Shown here in pieces: positions 26,248 through 35,837 of a DNA stretch of 41,980 nt. The DNA comes from Bacteroidota bacterium (GTDB lineage: Bacteria; Bacteroidota; Bacteroidia; Bacteroidales; CG2-30-32-10). Location: NCBI GenBank assembly GCA_013377115.1, contig JACAAW010000012.1:1-41980 (forward strand), in the 5' to 3' direction. Numbering within the stretch: position 1 is the first letter of the stretch; each line of letters starts with the position of its first letter. A model generated the notes under the pieces. The model made no database searches, was not told the DNA's origin, and saw nothing but the letters and a program-made list of their open reading frames with translations. Both the position numbers and the translations under genes were made by a program.

Positions 26248-29200
26248 ATGAACGATAGATTTTCTCCAATCAGCATTACCCGTCTTTTTTCAATAATTGA
26301 AAAAGAATACTTTTCCAAAAAAGAAATTTTTGGAATACCTGAACAATTGTTTTTCAATCCACAAAACCATGAAAGTTTAAAAACTGAACATTTTTACCAG
26401 CCGCTGGAAACGCCAATTGGCTTAGCTGCCGGTCCGCACACTCAAATGGCGCAAAACATTATTTCTTCATGGTTATGCGGTGCAAGATATATGGAACTCA
26501 AAACCGTTCAAACACTTGATGAACTGGATGTTTCGAAACCTTGTATTGATATGCAAGATGAAGGCTATAATTGCGAATGGTCGCAGGAGTTAAAAATTCA
26601 CGAATCTTTTGATGAATATTTGAATGCATGGATCATCATTCACCTTTTGAATCATAAATTTGGCAGGACTTCCGGAAAAGAAATTGGAACCATTTTCAAT
26701 ATGAGTGTAGGCTATAATATGGAAGGCATTTTGAACGACAATATTCAATGGTTTTTTAGCAAAATGCAAAATTGTAAAGCCGAGAAGGAAATTAAAATTA
26801 AGGGACTTGTTCCGTTTTATCCTGAAATCGCAAAAATTGATATTCCCGATTGTATTTCGAACAATATTACGCTTTCTACAATGCACGGCTGTCCGCCCGA
26901 AGAAATTGAAAAAATTGCCAACTACCTGATTTCAGAAAAGAAATTGCATACCGTAATTAAATTAAACCCAACTTTACTCGGTTCCGAAAAGCTAAAATAC
27001 ATTTTAAATAAAACTCTGAACTTCGATACCATCGTTCCAGAAATTGCTTTTGAGCACGATTTAAAATACGATGACGCATTAAAAATCATCAAAACCCTTA
27101 CTGAAAATGCAAAAATAAATAATGTTTTTTTCGGTATAAAACTCACCAATACACTCGAATCGGAAAACAATAAAACCATTTTTCCTGCCAAAGAAAAAAT
27201 GATGTATATGAGCGGTCGCGCGCTGCATCCAATCAGTATTAATCTGGCTGCGAAATTACAAACAGAATTTAATGGAAGTTTAAACATTTCTTTTTCCGCT
27301 GGTGCCGATTGTTTTAATATTTCTGAAATTTTGAATTCAGGATTGTCGCCAGTTACCGTTTGTTCCGACATTCTAAAACCCGGTGGTTACGGTAGATTGA
27401 AACAATATATCGAATCCATCAAGAATAAAACAAAAGCCGAAAATTCCGTAAAGCATTTAAACGCTTACGCTGAAAAAGTGCTGGATGATAAAGCTTATGT
27501 AAAACCATTGTTTCACAATCCTTCCATAAAAACCGATCGGGAATTAAATTATTTTGATTGCATCCACGCGCCATGCGTTGACAATTGTCCTACCAATCAA
27601 GACATTCCTGATTATTTATATTATGCTTCGAAAGGAAATTTCGACAAAGCATTTGAAGTGATTATGAAAAAAAATCCATTCCCTACCGTGCTGGGATTGG
27701 TTTGCAATCATCTTTGTCAGACGAAATGTACTCGGATTAATTATGATAATTCCATTTTAATTCGTGATGTAAAACTTGCAATTGCTGAAAATGCTTCGCC
27801 AAATTTTGATGTAAAATTGCTGCCTTCAAATGGTTTAAAAGTGGCAATAATTGGCGCTGGTCCATCTGGGCTCGCTGCTGCTTATTTCCTGAAAATTGCA
27901 GGTTTCGTAGTAAATGTTTATGAAACAAAAAATATTGCTGGAGGAATGATTTCGCATGCGATTCCTGCATTCAGAATAAAAAATGAATCTATTCTAAAAG
28001 ATGTCGAAAGAATTAAAAATTTGGGCGTTAAAATTCATTATGAAACAAAAATAAGTCAAACTTCTTTCGAACAATTGAGAACCAGTAACAATTACGTTTA
28101 TGTTGCAGTTGGTGCGCAGGAATTTCAGAAACTGGGAATTGAAGGAGAATCAGTAAATGGCGTGATTGACGCATTTACTTTTTTATACGGAACGAAAAAC
28201 AATAAAAATTTTGAATTGGGTAAAAAGGTTGCAATTATTGGTGGCGGAAATACTGCAATGGATGTTGCCCGCACAGCAAACCGAATTGTAGGCCCCAACG
28301 GAAAAGTAATTGTTGTTTACAGAAGAACGATGAATGAAATGCCCGCCGACAAAGAAGAAATTGTGGCATTATTGCACGAAGGAATTGAAATCATTGAATT
28401 AACTGCACCTGAAAAAATTAAATCAGAAAACAATAAAGTCGTTTCCTTGATTTGCTCGAAAATGATTTTGGCAGATTTGGATAAAAAAGGTCGTGCCATT
28501 CCTATTAAAGTTCCAAATTCTGAATTTGAAATTGCTGTAGATACTATAATTCCTGCCATTGGACAAAGCATCAACATTGATTTTGTTGAAAAAGATTTAA
28601 AAATTGTAAATCAATCTACCGGTGAAACTGAACTGAAGAATGTATTTATTGGTGGTGATGCCTCGCGAGGAGCTGCCACGATTATTAAAGCTGTTGCCGA
28701 CGGTCGAAAAGTTGCGGATGCCATTATAAAATCGGCCAATTTAGATTTTGATTTCAATCCAGTTGTGGAAGCAAAAAATTTAAGCTATTCAGATTGTATT
28801 CTAAAAAAATCTGAAAGGGTAAAAGGCATTGAAATTGAAGAAACAAAAATTACTGAAAGGGGCGGTTTTGATTTGGTTGTAAAACCTTTAACCAAAGAAC
28901 AAGCCATCGAAGAAGCCGCCAGATGCATGAATTGCAATGATGTTTGTAGTGTTTGTGTTACCGTTTGTCCGAACAGAGCGAATTACACCTATCAAATTGA
29001 ACCCGTAAATATTCAATTGAAAAAGGTAATAAAAAAAGACGAGGAAATAATTGTTGAGAATGATATTATTTTCAAGGTTGAACAACAATTTCAAGTAATA
29101 AATATCAAAGATTTTTGCAATGAATGTGGAAATTGCACAACATTCTGTCCCACGAATGGCGAGCCATACAAAGACAAACCCAATTTCTATTTAAATATTA

Positions 29201-29472
29201 AAAGTTTCAACGAAGCAGAAAGCGGTTATTATTTAAGCAAACTCGAAACCTCAACAGTTTTAATTCATAAAAATAAGAAAGTTCTAAAAACGCTGACTTT
29301 AGAAAACGATGAATATACTTATGAAACAGAGCAATTCCGAGCAAAGTTTGAAAAAGAAAATTTCGAATTTAAAACGATTGAATTTTTAACGCCATGCGTA
29401 AAACAAGTTCATTTTAATAATGCAGCTGAAATGAGTGTGCTAATTAATGCAGCAGAATTCCTCTATATTTAA
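26248..29472 (+). CDS. ygfK: YgfK, putative selenate reductase/purine-degradation flavo-iron-sulfur protein
   Basis: Large cytoplasmic redox protein of the YgfK family. The 1074-residue protein opens with a dihydroorotate-dehydrogenase-like barrel (about 20-400; FGIPEQLFFNP, PIGLAAGPHTQMAQN, STMHGCPPEEIE), then a GltD-type iron-sulfur segment (CIHAPCVDNCPTNQDIP about 436, CNHLCQTKC about 485), FAD-binding GAGPSGLAAAYF (about 535), an NAD(P)-binding fold IIGGGNTAMDVARTA (about 660), and two C-terminal 4Fe-4S motifs (CNDVCSVCVTVCP about 892, CNECGNCTTFCP about 956). It closely follows the E. coli YgfK layout. Historical name 'selenate reductase subunit'; gut-anaerobe genetics now links it to uric-acid breakdown. 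It likely passes electrons between NAD(P)H and the molybdenum hydroxylase. The gene stands alone on its strand after mocA. Confidence 0.95.
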   Translation: MNDRFSPISITRLFSIIEKEYFSKKEIFGIPEQLFFNPQNHESLKTEHFYQPLETPIGLAAGPHTQMAQNIISSWLCGARYMELKTVQTLDELDVSKPCIDMQDEGYNCEWSQELKIHESFDEYLNAWIIIHLLNHKFGRTSGKEIGTIFNMSVGYNMEGILNDNIQWFFSKMQNCKAEKEIKIKGLVPFYPEIAKIDIPDCISNNITLSTMHGCPPEEIEKIANYLISEKKLHTVIKLNPTLLGSEKLKYILNKTLNFDTIVPEIAFEHDLKYDDALKIIKTLTENAKINNVFFGIKLTNTLESENNKTIFPAKEKMMYMSGRALHPISINLAAKLQTEFNGSLNISFSAGADCFNISEILNSGLSPVTVCSDILKPGGYGRLKQYIESIKNKTKAENSVKHLNAYAEKVLDDKAYVKPLFHNPSIKTDRELNYFDCIHAPCVDNCPTNQDIPDYLYYASKGNFDKAFEVIMKKNPFPTVLGLVCNHLCQTKCTRINYDNSILIRDVKLAIAENASPNFDVKLLPSNGLKVAIIGAGPSGLAAAYFLKIAGFVVNVYETKNIAGGMISHAIPAFRIKNESILKDVERIKNLGVKIHYETKISQTSFEQLRTSNNYVYVAVGAQEFQKLGIEGESVNGVIDAFTFLYGTKNNKNFELGKKVAIIGGGNTAMDVARTANRIVGPNGKVIVVYRRTMNEMPADKEEIVALLHEGIEIIELTAPEKIKSENNKVVSLICSKMILADLDKKGRAIPIKVPNSEFEIAVDTIIPAIGQSINIDFVEKDLKIVNQSTGETELKNVFIGGDASRGAATIIKAVADGRKVADAIIKSANLDFDFNPVVEAKNLSYSDCILKKSERVKGIEIEETKITERGGFDLVVKPLTKEQAIEEAARCMNCNDVCSVCVTVCPNRANYTYQIEPVNIQLKKVIKKDEEIIVENDIIFKVEQQFQVINIKDFCNECGNCTTFCPTNGEPYKDKPNFYLNIKSFNEAESGYYLSKLETSTVLIHKNKKVLKTLTLENDEYTYETEQFRAKFEKENFEFKTIEFLTPCVKQVHFNNAAEMSVLINAAEFLYI

Positions 29473-29575
29473 TAAAATGAGAATTCTTTTTCATGAGTTT
29501 ATTGAAAAATATTTTCAGATATGCTGAACAAAAACCAATTGATAAAAAAGGTGTAAAACAGTCTATTTCTAATAA

Positions 29576-32179
29576 CTATTTCACATTAATTTTACTAAAA
29601 CAATCATCCGAAGGATGTGAGACACCAAACAAATCAAAATAAAAAGGGCCTTTTTTACAATATTTAGTTTGCTGAACATTTAGAATTTGCTTTGTAATAA
29701 ATTCATTTATTTCTTGAAAACCATATTTCATGGCACAGTCAGCCATTCCACATGCGCATAAAGCATCGTCATACTTTTTATATTCATCGCTTGATTCGCC
29801 ATACTGTAGCTTTATCTCATTCACAGTTTCTTTAGTAACATGAACCCACCGTTTCACTACTTCATTAACTGTTTCTTCTGTTACAACGGCGTTCTTATTA
29901 TTTTCATCTTTCAATTTACCTTCTCCGTTAATATGATGGCCAATACCAATACCATGTCCAATTTCATGAATTACGGCAGCTATGTATTGATTTTGAGCAA
30001 TCGTATTTTCTTCAGAAGGAGTGAATAATTTGGTGCATTTTGTAATGGAACTACACTGAGGGCAAACAAACATTTCATGCATAGAAGTGCAGAAAAAATC
30101 ACAAGTAGCTGGATACTTCGAACAAAAAATACGATAAGGACATGCTTTTTTTATTGCATAATAGAATGGTCCTTCATTTTGAAAAGTAATTAATTCATTT
30201 TTTTCTATTGGAGTAATTTTTTCAACATTTACGTCGGGTGTCAACAATGATTGTCCGGCAGAGATAGTGCTATCAATAGCCGTTGAATATACCAAATATA
30301 AGCTATAATGTTTCTTGATTTGAAATGAGGCAGTAGTGTTATAGTTTAAAAAACGATTTTCATATTTATTAAGCTCATTTGCAAATCCAATACTAAGTCC
30401 TTTTGATTTCCCTAATTCGTTTTTTACTATTGCCGAATTATAATTTACAACTTGTGTTTCTGTTAGTGAATGCCAGTTAATTTCTGCAGGATTGTTAAGA
30501 GCATAATATTTTTCGAAAATTATTTGAGTATCGTCATAAAAGAAAACATCTTTATTCTTGGGATCAGTTCTAATATGATCACCTTTTCTGAAAACGTTTT
30601 CAGGTTTTTTACAAAAATCTTTTTTTGCATAGAACCCCCTATATTCTTCATACAAAGAGAAACCATCTCCGTTGTCTCCGGCTTTATATTCTGGAAAATT
30701 ATCAGAATCATCTAATGGGGGTAGAGATTTGTCATAAATACCAACATCTTTTTCCCATTTATCTGCAATAAAATTTTTATTAGCATCTTCAGGCAAAGTA
30801 AGGCCAATTCCTTGATCGTAATGGCTCAATGCTTTTACATTTTTCGTAGGGGCATAAGCTTCGAGTTTTCCATAAGCTGCAAAATCATTATAATCAATAT
30901 CAACAGAAATTCCGGAAACTTTTTCACTTGTTTTCACATGAAAACTATCGATATAAATAATGTTTTTATTTTCGGGATTATTTGGAAACCACATGTCTGC
31001 TGCATATTTCAAAATACCTTCTTGCTTACATGGAAAATTTGTACAAACACCAGGATAATGCGAAACATTTTTTAAATAAAAATGAATGGTATCTTTCGGA
31101 GAATCATCTTCTGATTTAAGTTCTACTTTTACCTTTAAGGTTTTATAATCACTACTTTCTTGAGATACTGGCAGCCAATTATGATATAATTCGTCTTCTT
31201 CAGTAGAAAGCAAAAGATCATTTTCAAATTTTCCAAAATTAATGGTTACTTCACAAAACTCGGTGGTTTCAACCACTTCTTTTGTCAAATTGTTTTTTGA
31301 AACAAAACGATAAGAACCCATTGCATTTAATGATTTGAAAGCAGGTTTATTCCTGATATAATCAAAAATTTGAGTGGTATCAATTTTTAGCAAATTGTAT
31401 TCTGTGATATATTCATTTTCAAATTCGGTTGCTGGTACTTCTTTAGAATAAAATCCCGGAGAAATTCTTTTAAAATTATCAGGCATTTCAGTACTATTCA
31501 AAAACATATTTGTTGTTAGAGGCGTTAGAAGACTATAAGTGAAATCATTTGAATTGATCCATTTGCATTTTCCATCATTTTCAGGATCGGGCTTAAATGT
31601 TTGTGCAGAAAGCTGCAAATCTTTAATATTACCCCAGCCACCGCCGCCAAATACTTTTAAAATGTAGTTTCCCTTTTCATCTTTGATACTTGAAATATAA
31701 ACTGTTACCCCGCGGTTTTCGTCTTTTACCATACCGTTTCCCGATAATTGTATCGTTTTTACCAATCCAGCATCTTGGTTATAATTACAGGGATCAGGCC
31801 CCCAAGTTTGGCTATCATAGGTTAAATCGGTTGGTGATCTTGGAATCTTTGCAGTTACGCGAGTTTCTGTTTCATTCAATGTTCTTGAAAAATTATTCGC
31901 AATCCCAACATTTGGCAGTCTTTTATCTGGATATTTTGATAAGTTTAAATTTTTTAATTTCTCTTCTGTTAGCGAAAAGGAAATTTTTAAAGCGGTATTA
32001 AATGTAACCTTAGTAACTTCTTTTGACGTCACCTTTCCATCAACTGTAGTAGTTTTGGTAGTGGTGGTTCGGCATACAATGCTACCATCAGTTAAACTAG
32101 GCTCGCCAAAAGCAAATTGGGCATAACTTTTTGCCGATAAACATAAAATACATGCCAGTAAGATGAGGGTTTTATTCAT
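29576..32179 (-). CDS. Secreted metzincin-type metalloprotease, unknown family
   Basis: An 867-residue exported protein. A signal peptide (LILLACILCLSAKSYAQ) leads to a long beta-rich region without a domain I recognise (about 20-450), then an acidic calcium-binding-like stretch (DANKNFIADKWE, DNGDGFSLYEEYRGF), a Cys-rich segment (CPYRIFCSKYPATCDFFC ... CPQC), and the protease motif HEIGHGIGIGHH (about 737-748), which fits HExxHxxGxxH exactly. About 70 residues later CACGMADCAMKYGF offers a candidate Met-turn with flanking cysteines. No T9SS sorting domain is seen at the C-terminus. It is flanked by a convergent ygfK and a divergent BNR-like gene. Protease activity is inferred from the motif; the substrate is unknown. 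Confidence 0.75.
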   Translation of the reverse strand: MNKTLILLACILCLSAKSYAQFAFGEPSLTDGSIVCRTTTTKTTTVDGKVTSKEVTKVTFNTALKISFSLTEEKLKNLNLSKYPDKRLPNVGIANNFSRTLNETETRVTAKIPRSPTDLTYDSQTWGPDPCNYNQDAGLVKTIQLSGNGMVKDENRGVTVYISSIKDEKGNYILKVFGGGGWGNIKDLQLSAQTFKPDPENDGKCKWINSNDFTYSLLTPLTTNMFLNSTEMPDNFKRISPGFYSKEVPATEFENEYITEYNLLKIDTTQIFDYIRNKPAFKSLNAMGSYRFVSKNNLTKEVVETTEFCEVTINFGKFENDLLLSTEEDELYHNWLPVSQESSDYKTLKVKVELKSEDDSPKDTIHFYLKNVSHYPGVCTNFPCKQEGILKYAADMWFPNNPENKNIIYIDSFHVKTSEKVSGISVDIDYNDFAAYGKLEAYAPTKNVKALSHYDQGIGLTLPEDANKNFIADKWEKDVGIYDKSLPPLDDSDNFPEYKAGDNGDGFSLYEEYRGFYAKKDFCKKPENVFRKGDHIRTDPKNKDVFFYDDTQIIFEKYYALNNPAEINWHSLTETQVVNYNSAIVKNELGKSKGLSIGFANELNKYENRFLNYNTTASFQIKKHYSLYLVYSTAIDSTISAGQSLLTPDVNVEKITPIEKNELITFQNEGPFYYAIKKACPYRIFCSKYPATCDFFCTSMHEMFVCPQCSSITKCTKLFTPSEENTIAQNQYIAAVIHEIGHGIGIGHHINGEGKLKDENNKNAVVTEETVNEVVKRWVHVTKETVNEIKLQYGESSDEYKKYDDALCACGMADCAMKYGFQEINEFITKQILNVQQTKYCKKGPFYFDLFGVSHPSDDCFSKINVK

Positions 32180-32477
32180 AAAAATTTATAAGTTGAGTAG
32201 TGATCAAATTTTTAATACGAAAAAGGAAAATATTGTTATTAATTCTTAACGATTCTGCAATATTAGAAAAAATCCATCAAAAAAAAAACCCGAAAAATTT
32301 TGAGTTTGCAAATATGACATCAAAAATAATTAATCGAAACAAGCCAAAACAAAAGGTTTCAGAACATCTGTTTTTAAAATGACACATATTTCTGTTATTG
32401 AATTGAACTTAAATTTTGAAGTCGGTTTTTGAATTTTAAGACGTATATTTACCTATTAAATTAAAATCAAATGCTTT

Positions 32478-34436
32478 ATGAAGAAATTGATACTAACTGT
32501 ATTTACAATAATGTTGACTTTTTCTCTAATTGCTCAGACAAATGCAAGTTTTCGCCTTTATCCAGGCTCCGGACCAAAAAAAACCGAAATAAAGAAAAGG
32601 GTATTTTTCAAGGATAAAAATGAAAACTTTTTTTCTGGGGCACCCAAGCAATTGCCCATGACAAAGGATATTAATGTGGTTACCAAAAAATTAATTAGCT
32701 ATTCTCCAAATCCATTTTCCTATTTGGGCAACCAACAAACTGTTTTGTCAAGCAATCCCGATCTTAATTTAATAACATTTACGCATTTAAAAAGCCCGTT
32801 CAATATTATTCCAGGTTCAACAACAAATGCAAGCGGTGTGATACAAACAAGCTTCTCAGTAGATGGTGGAAATGTTTGGGATACGCTATTGGTTCCTTAT
32901 AGAGATTCTATAAATGCATTAAATGCTGGCCGCTATCCTTCTGGCGTTATTTATAATCCCACCGGAAACACCTCCGTTTCGAATGCCTATGCTGTAGTTT
33001 GTGGTCCTAAATTAACCAATGATTCATTACCTTGGGCTGGTAATTATTTTGCAAGCGAATCATTTAGTCATGCAAACAATAATATGCAAATAAATGTTGG
33101 TCCACAAGATTCAACTTTTGCAAGGAATTATCTTCAATCATGTGACGGGGGTAAATTTCACACAATTGGAACTCACACAAGTTTGAATAGCGACAGTAGC
33201 GCTTTTACTTCGATAAATACCTTTAAATATGATGGAAACTGGAATTCCACTACCAATAGTGTTGATTGGAATGTTAGTACGATTTCTCCACCTTTTTCTA
33301 CTGCGGCTAATGGAAACATCAATGGAAATGCAAATCCTGCTTATGCTTGGTCTAAAGACGGACAAGTTGGCTATCTCGTTTTTACAGGAGCCTCAAATAC
33401 AGCACCAGACCCGAAAGCCTACGCTCCAATTGTTTACAAAACCATAAATGGAGGGACAACATGGAGTTTAATGCCAAGTTTTGATTTTACGACATTAACT
33501 GATATTGATACAACCTTAATAGGAACTATCAGTAATCCAGCAATAAAACATGTTCATTTTTCTGATCCATCCGATGCTGTTGTTGATGCAAATGATAATT
33601 TACATATTGTAGGTTTTATTAGAAGTGGATATTACGACAATCCTGATTCTTTGGCATATTACTATTCCTATGAAAAAATAGAAGGTTATATGTTTGATGT
33701 TTTTACAACTCAGACTGGGGGTTGGAATGCTCTTTATTTAGATACTCAATATGGAAAAGACTTAAGTGCAGCGGACGATATTCAATGGGGATTAGGTTGG
33801 GATAACCGCCTTTCAGTTTCTAAATCTCCAGATGCAACTAAGTTATTTTATATCTGGACAGACACTGATACCGTTAATAATGAAGTTGATCATTTAAACA
33901 GGTATCCTGATATTTTGACACTTGGGTATGATGTAAATGTTCAAACATGGACAAACAATCATTCTGCTTGTAATTTAACAAAGGGAACATATTACGATGG
34001 AGCGAATCTATTCATGTGCGCCGGGGATTGGGCTTTTGGTAATTTTGGTACTTTCAGACTTAATCTTTCTACTGAAGTTCTCGGAGTCACAAGTGCAGAT
34101 CCGGCTGGCCATTATTATGTTCTAAATGCCAATTTTCCAACATGCAGTGTTGGAGTTAATGAAATTTTTGACAATTCTGTTTTCTCCGTTTCTCAAAACT
34201 ATCCAAATCCAGCAAATGGAAATACGGCCATCGATGTTAATTTAAAAAAATCATGCAAAATAAGTTTAGTCATTAGAAATTTAATTGGCCAAATCGTTTA
34301 TGAAGTTCCTGAAAAAAATGTTAATGCTGGAGTTCACTCTTTAACCATTGATGCCAATCGATTAAATTCTGGTATTTATTTCATTACGATAAATGCTGAT
34401 AATAGCTTCATCATCAAAAAAATGATTGTTGAATAA
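32478..34436 (+). CDS. T9SS cargo protein with BNR/Asp-box motifs
   Basis: A 652-residue secreted protein: signal peptide (LILTVFTIMLTFSLIAQ), a propeller-like body with Asp-box motifs SVDGGNVWDT (about 125) and TINGGTTWS (about 322), and a type A T9SS sorting domain over the last ~80 residues (SQNYPNPANGNTAI ... LNSGIYFITI, IIKKMIVE). Asp-boxes occur in sialidases and in many non-enzymatic propellers; I see no sialidase catalytic set, so a binding or adhesive surface protein is more likely. Transport through the outer membrane by T9SS is expected. Divergent from the metalloprotease with 298 nt between them, which hold no other recognisable gene. Confidence 0.82.
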   Translation: MKKLILTVFTIMLTFSLIAQTNASFRLYPGSGPKKTEIKKRVFFKDKNENFFSGAPKQLPMTKDINVVTKKLISYSPNPFSYLGNQQTVLSSNPDLNLITFTHLKSPFNIIPGSTTNASGVIQTSFSVDGGNVWDTLLVPYRDSINALNAGRYPSGVIYNPTGNTSVSNAYAVVCGPKLTNDSLPWAGNYFASESFSHANNNMQINVGPQDSTFARNYLQSCDGGKFHTIGTHTSLNSDSSAFTSINTFKYDGNWNSTTNSVDWNVSTISPPFSTAANGNINGNANPAYAWSKDGQVGYLVFTGASNTAPDPKAYAPIVYKTINGGTTWSLMPSFDFTTLTDIDTTLIGTISNPAIKHVHFSDPSDAVVDANDNLHIVGFIRSGYYDNPDSLAYYYSYEKIEGYMFDVFTTQTGGWNALYLDTQYGKDLSAADDIQWGLGWDNRLSVSKSPDATKLFYIWTDTDTVNNEVDHLNRYPDILTLGYDVNVQTWTNNHSACNLTKGTYYDGANLFMCAGDWAFGNFGTFRLNLSTEVLGVTSADPAGHYYVLNANFPTCSVGVNEIFDNSVFSVSQNYPNPANGNTAIDVNLKKSCKISLVIRNLIGQIVYEVPEKNVNAGVHSLTIDANRLNSGIYFITINADNSFIIKKMIVE

Positions 34437-34492
34437 TTTTTTTATTCTTTTCCGGGCAGTTCGAGGATTCAAAACTTAAGGTAGTTTTTTTA

Positions 34493-34500
34493 TACCTTTG
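34493..34500 (+). promoter_or_regulatory. Candidate -7 box for cysE, which decides the start codon
   Basis: TACCTTTG ends exactly where the ORF track's TTG start is placed (34498-34500). Transcription would begin near 34505-34507, so the ATG at 34519 must be the start. No TTG at -33. Confidence 0.5.
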
Positions 34501-34518
34501 CACACCAATTCTAAAAAA

Positions 34519-35385
34519 ATGGATGCTAAAAAATTTGAAAATATCGTTAATGATTTAAGCGATTTAAAAAAATACGAATCTCTTTATCATTTTGCAAAAA
34601 ATGAAGAACCCCTTCCTTCAATTGAAAACCTTACCACTATTGTTGAAGATATAAAAAAAGTTTTATTTCCTGGTTTTTTTGGTCAGTCGGAACTAAAAGA
34701 AGAAACCATCAATTACTATATTGGAACCAAACTGGATGTCATCAACCGTTCTTTGGCAGAACAAATCAGACGAGGATTTTGTTTTTCATGTAATAAGTCC
34801 GATTTAAATTGTATTGATTGCGAGAAACGGTCTAAAGAAATTTCAGACCAATTCATTTCGAATATTCCTAAAATAAAAAGTTTATTGGCAACGGATGTGA
34901 TTGCAGCATTTAATGGAGATCCTGCCGCCAAGAATTATGGTGAAACGATTTTTTGTTATCCAAGCATTGTTGCAATTACCTATTACCGAATCGCACACGA
35001 ACTTTTAGAATTGGGTGTTGAATTAATTCCACGTATCATTTCAGAGATGTCGCATTCAAAAACTGGTATTGACATTCATCCAGGCGCAACCATCGGCGAA
35101 TACTTTTTCATTGATCACGGAACCGGCGTTGTAATTGGAGAAACAACCATAATAGGGAAAAATGTTCGCATTTATCAAGGAGTTACTCTTGGAGCAAAGA
35201 GTTTTCCACTCGACGAAAATGGCAAGCCCATCAAAGGAATTGCCCGCCATCCAATTATCGAAGATGAGGTAACTATTTATTCAAATGCCACCATTCTTGG
35301 CCGAATTACCATTGGCGAAGGTGCCACAATTGGCGGAAACCAATGGGTAACAGAAGCTGTTGTTGCGAAAACGAAGGTGAATTAA
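34519..35385 (+). CDS. cysE: Serine O-acetyltransferase (CysE/EpsC type)
   Basis: Transfers acetyl from acetyl-CoA to serine, first step of cysteine synthesis. In the 288 residues from ATG 34519 (the listed TTG start lies in the -7 box), a helical N-terminal domain with a Cys-rich insert (CFSCNKSDLNCIDCEKR) is followed by the left-handed beta-helix: GIDIHPGATIGEYFFIDHGTGVVIGET with the catalytic His-Asp pair, KNVRIYQGVTLGAKSF, HPIIEDEVTIYSNATILG, GATIGGNQWVTE. The last nine codons (VVAKTKVN and stop) recur as DNA at two other sites in the window (35962-35988, 41688-41714). A transposase gene starts 16 nt after the stop. Confidence 0.93.
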   Translation: MDAKKFENIVNDLSDLKKYESLYHFAKNEEPLPSIENLTTIVEDIKKVLFPGFFGQSELKEETINYYIGTKLDVINRSLAEQIRRGFCFSCNKSDLNCIDCEKRSKEISDQFISNIPKIKSLLATDVIAAFNGDPAAKNYGETIFCYPSIVAITYYRIAHELLELGVELIPRIISEMSHSKTGIDIHPGATIGEYFFIDHGTGVVIGETTIIGKNVRIYQGVTLGAKSFPLDENGKPIKGIARHPIIEDEVTIYSNATILGRITIGEGATIGGNQWVTEAVVAKTKVN

Positions 35386-35401
35386 TTTAATAAAAAATCA
35401 T

Positions 35402-35827
35402 ATGTCTTACACTCGAATACTTCTTCATGCTGTTTGGGCAACAAAAGACCGCAAAAAATATTTGATAAAAGAGAATAAAAACCTCTTATGTAATCACATC
35501 CACGAATATTGCAAAACAAAAGACATTCATTTGATTAATATTAATGGCTTTGAAAATCATTTACATTGTTTAATTTCAATGTCTTCTGGCCAAAATATTG
35601 CCACAATAATGAATTTGATAAAAGGAGAATCTTCGTTTTGGGCAAATAAAAACTTAATATTAAATGAAAAATTTGGTTGGCAAGATGATTATTTTGCGGT
35701 TTCTGTGAGTCAATCTCATGTTAATATTGTAAATGATTATATCAATAGCCAAGAAGAACATCATAGAAAAAAAACTTTTCAAGAAGAATATGATGAATTT
35801 ATTAAGAATTATCATTTTGAAGAATAA
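35402..35827 (+). CDS. IS200-like / REP-associated (RAYT) Y1 transposase
   Basis: HUH single-strand nuclease of the Y1 transposase family. In the 141-residue protein the metal-binding HxH is H53-L-H55 (FENHLHCLIS), the nucleophile is Y113 (VNDYINSQEEHH), and the connecting motif FGWQDDYFAVSVS is the usual IS200 signature. The length is normal, with no frameshift, so it may be active. It follows cysE after 16 nt and precedes a set of palindromes of the kind bound by RAYT enzymes. TnpB is absent. Whether it is a true IS200 or a domesticated RAYT cannot be settled from one copy. Confidence 0.88.
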   Translation: MSYTRILLHAVWATKDRKKYLIKENKNLLCNHIHEYCKTKDIHLININGFENHLHCLISMSSGQNIATIMNLIKGESSFWANKNLILNEKFGWQDDYFAVSVSQSHVNIVNDYINSQEEHHRKKTFQEEYDEFIKNYHFEE

Positions 35828-35837
35828 AGGGCTAAAG

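Noticed and set aside
29477-29642. Two short plus-strand frames after ygfK (16 and 49 codons), one starting MRILF as a hydantoinase might
   Set aside because: The first stops after 16 codons and the second runs mostly antisense to the metalloprotease end; similarity to a hydantoinase start is limited to a few residues.
32200-32382. 60-codon ORF between the metalloprotease and BNR-like genes
   Set aside because: Lys/Ile/Asn-rich low-complexity product in AT-rich spacer, no promoter box, no recognisable domain.
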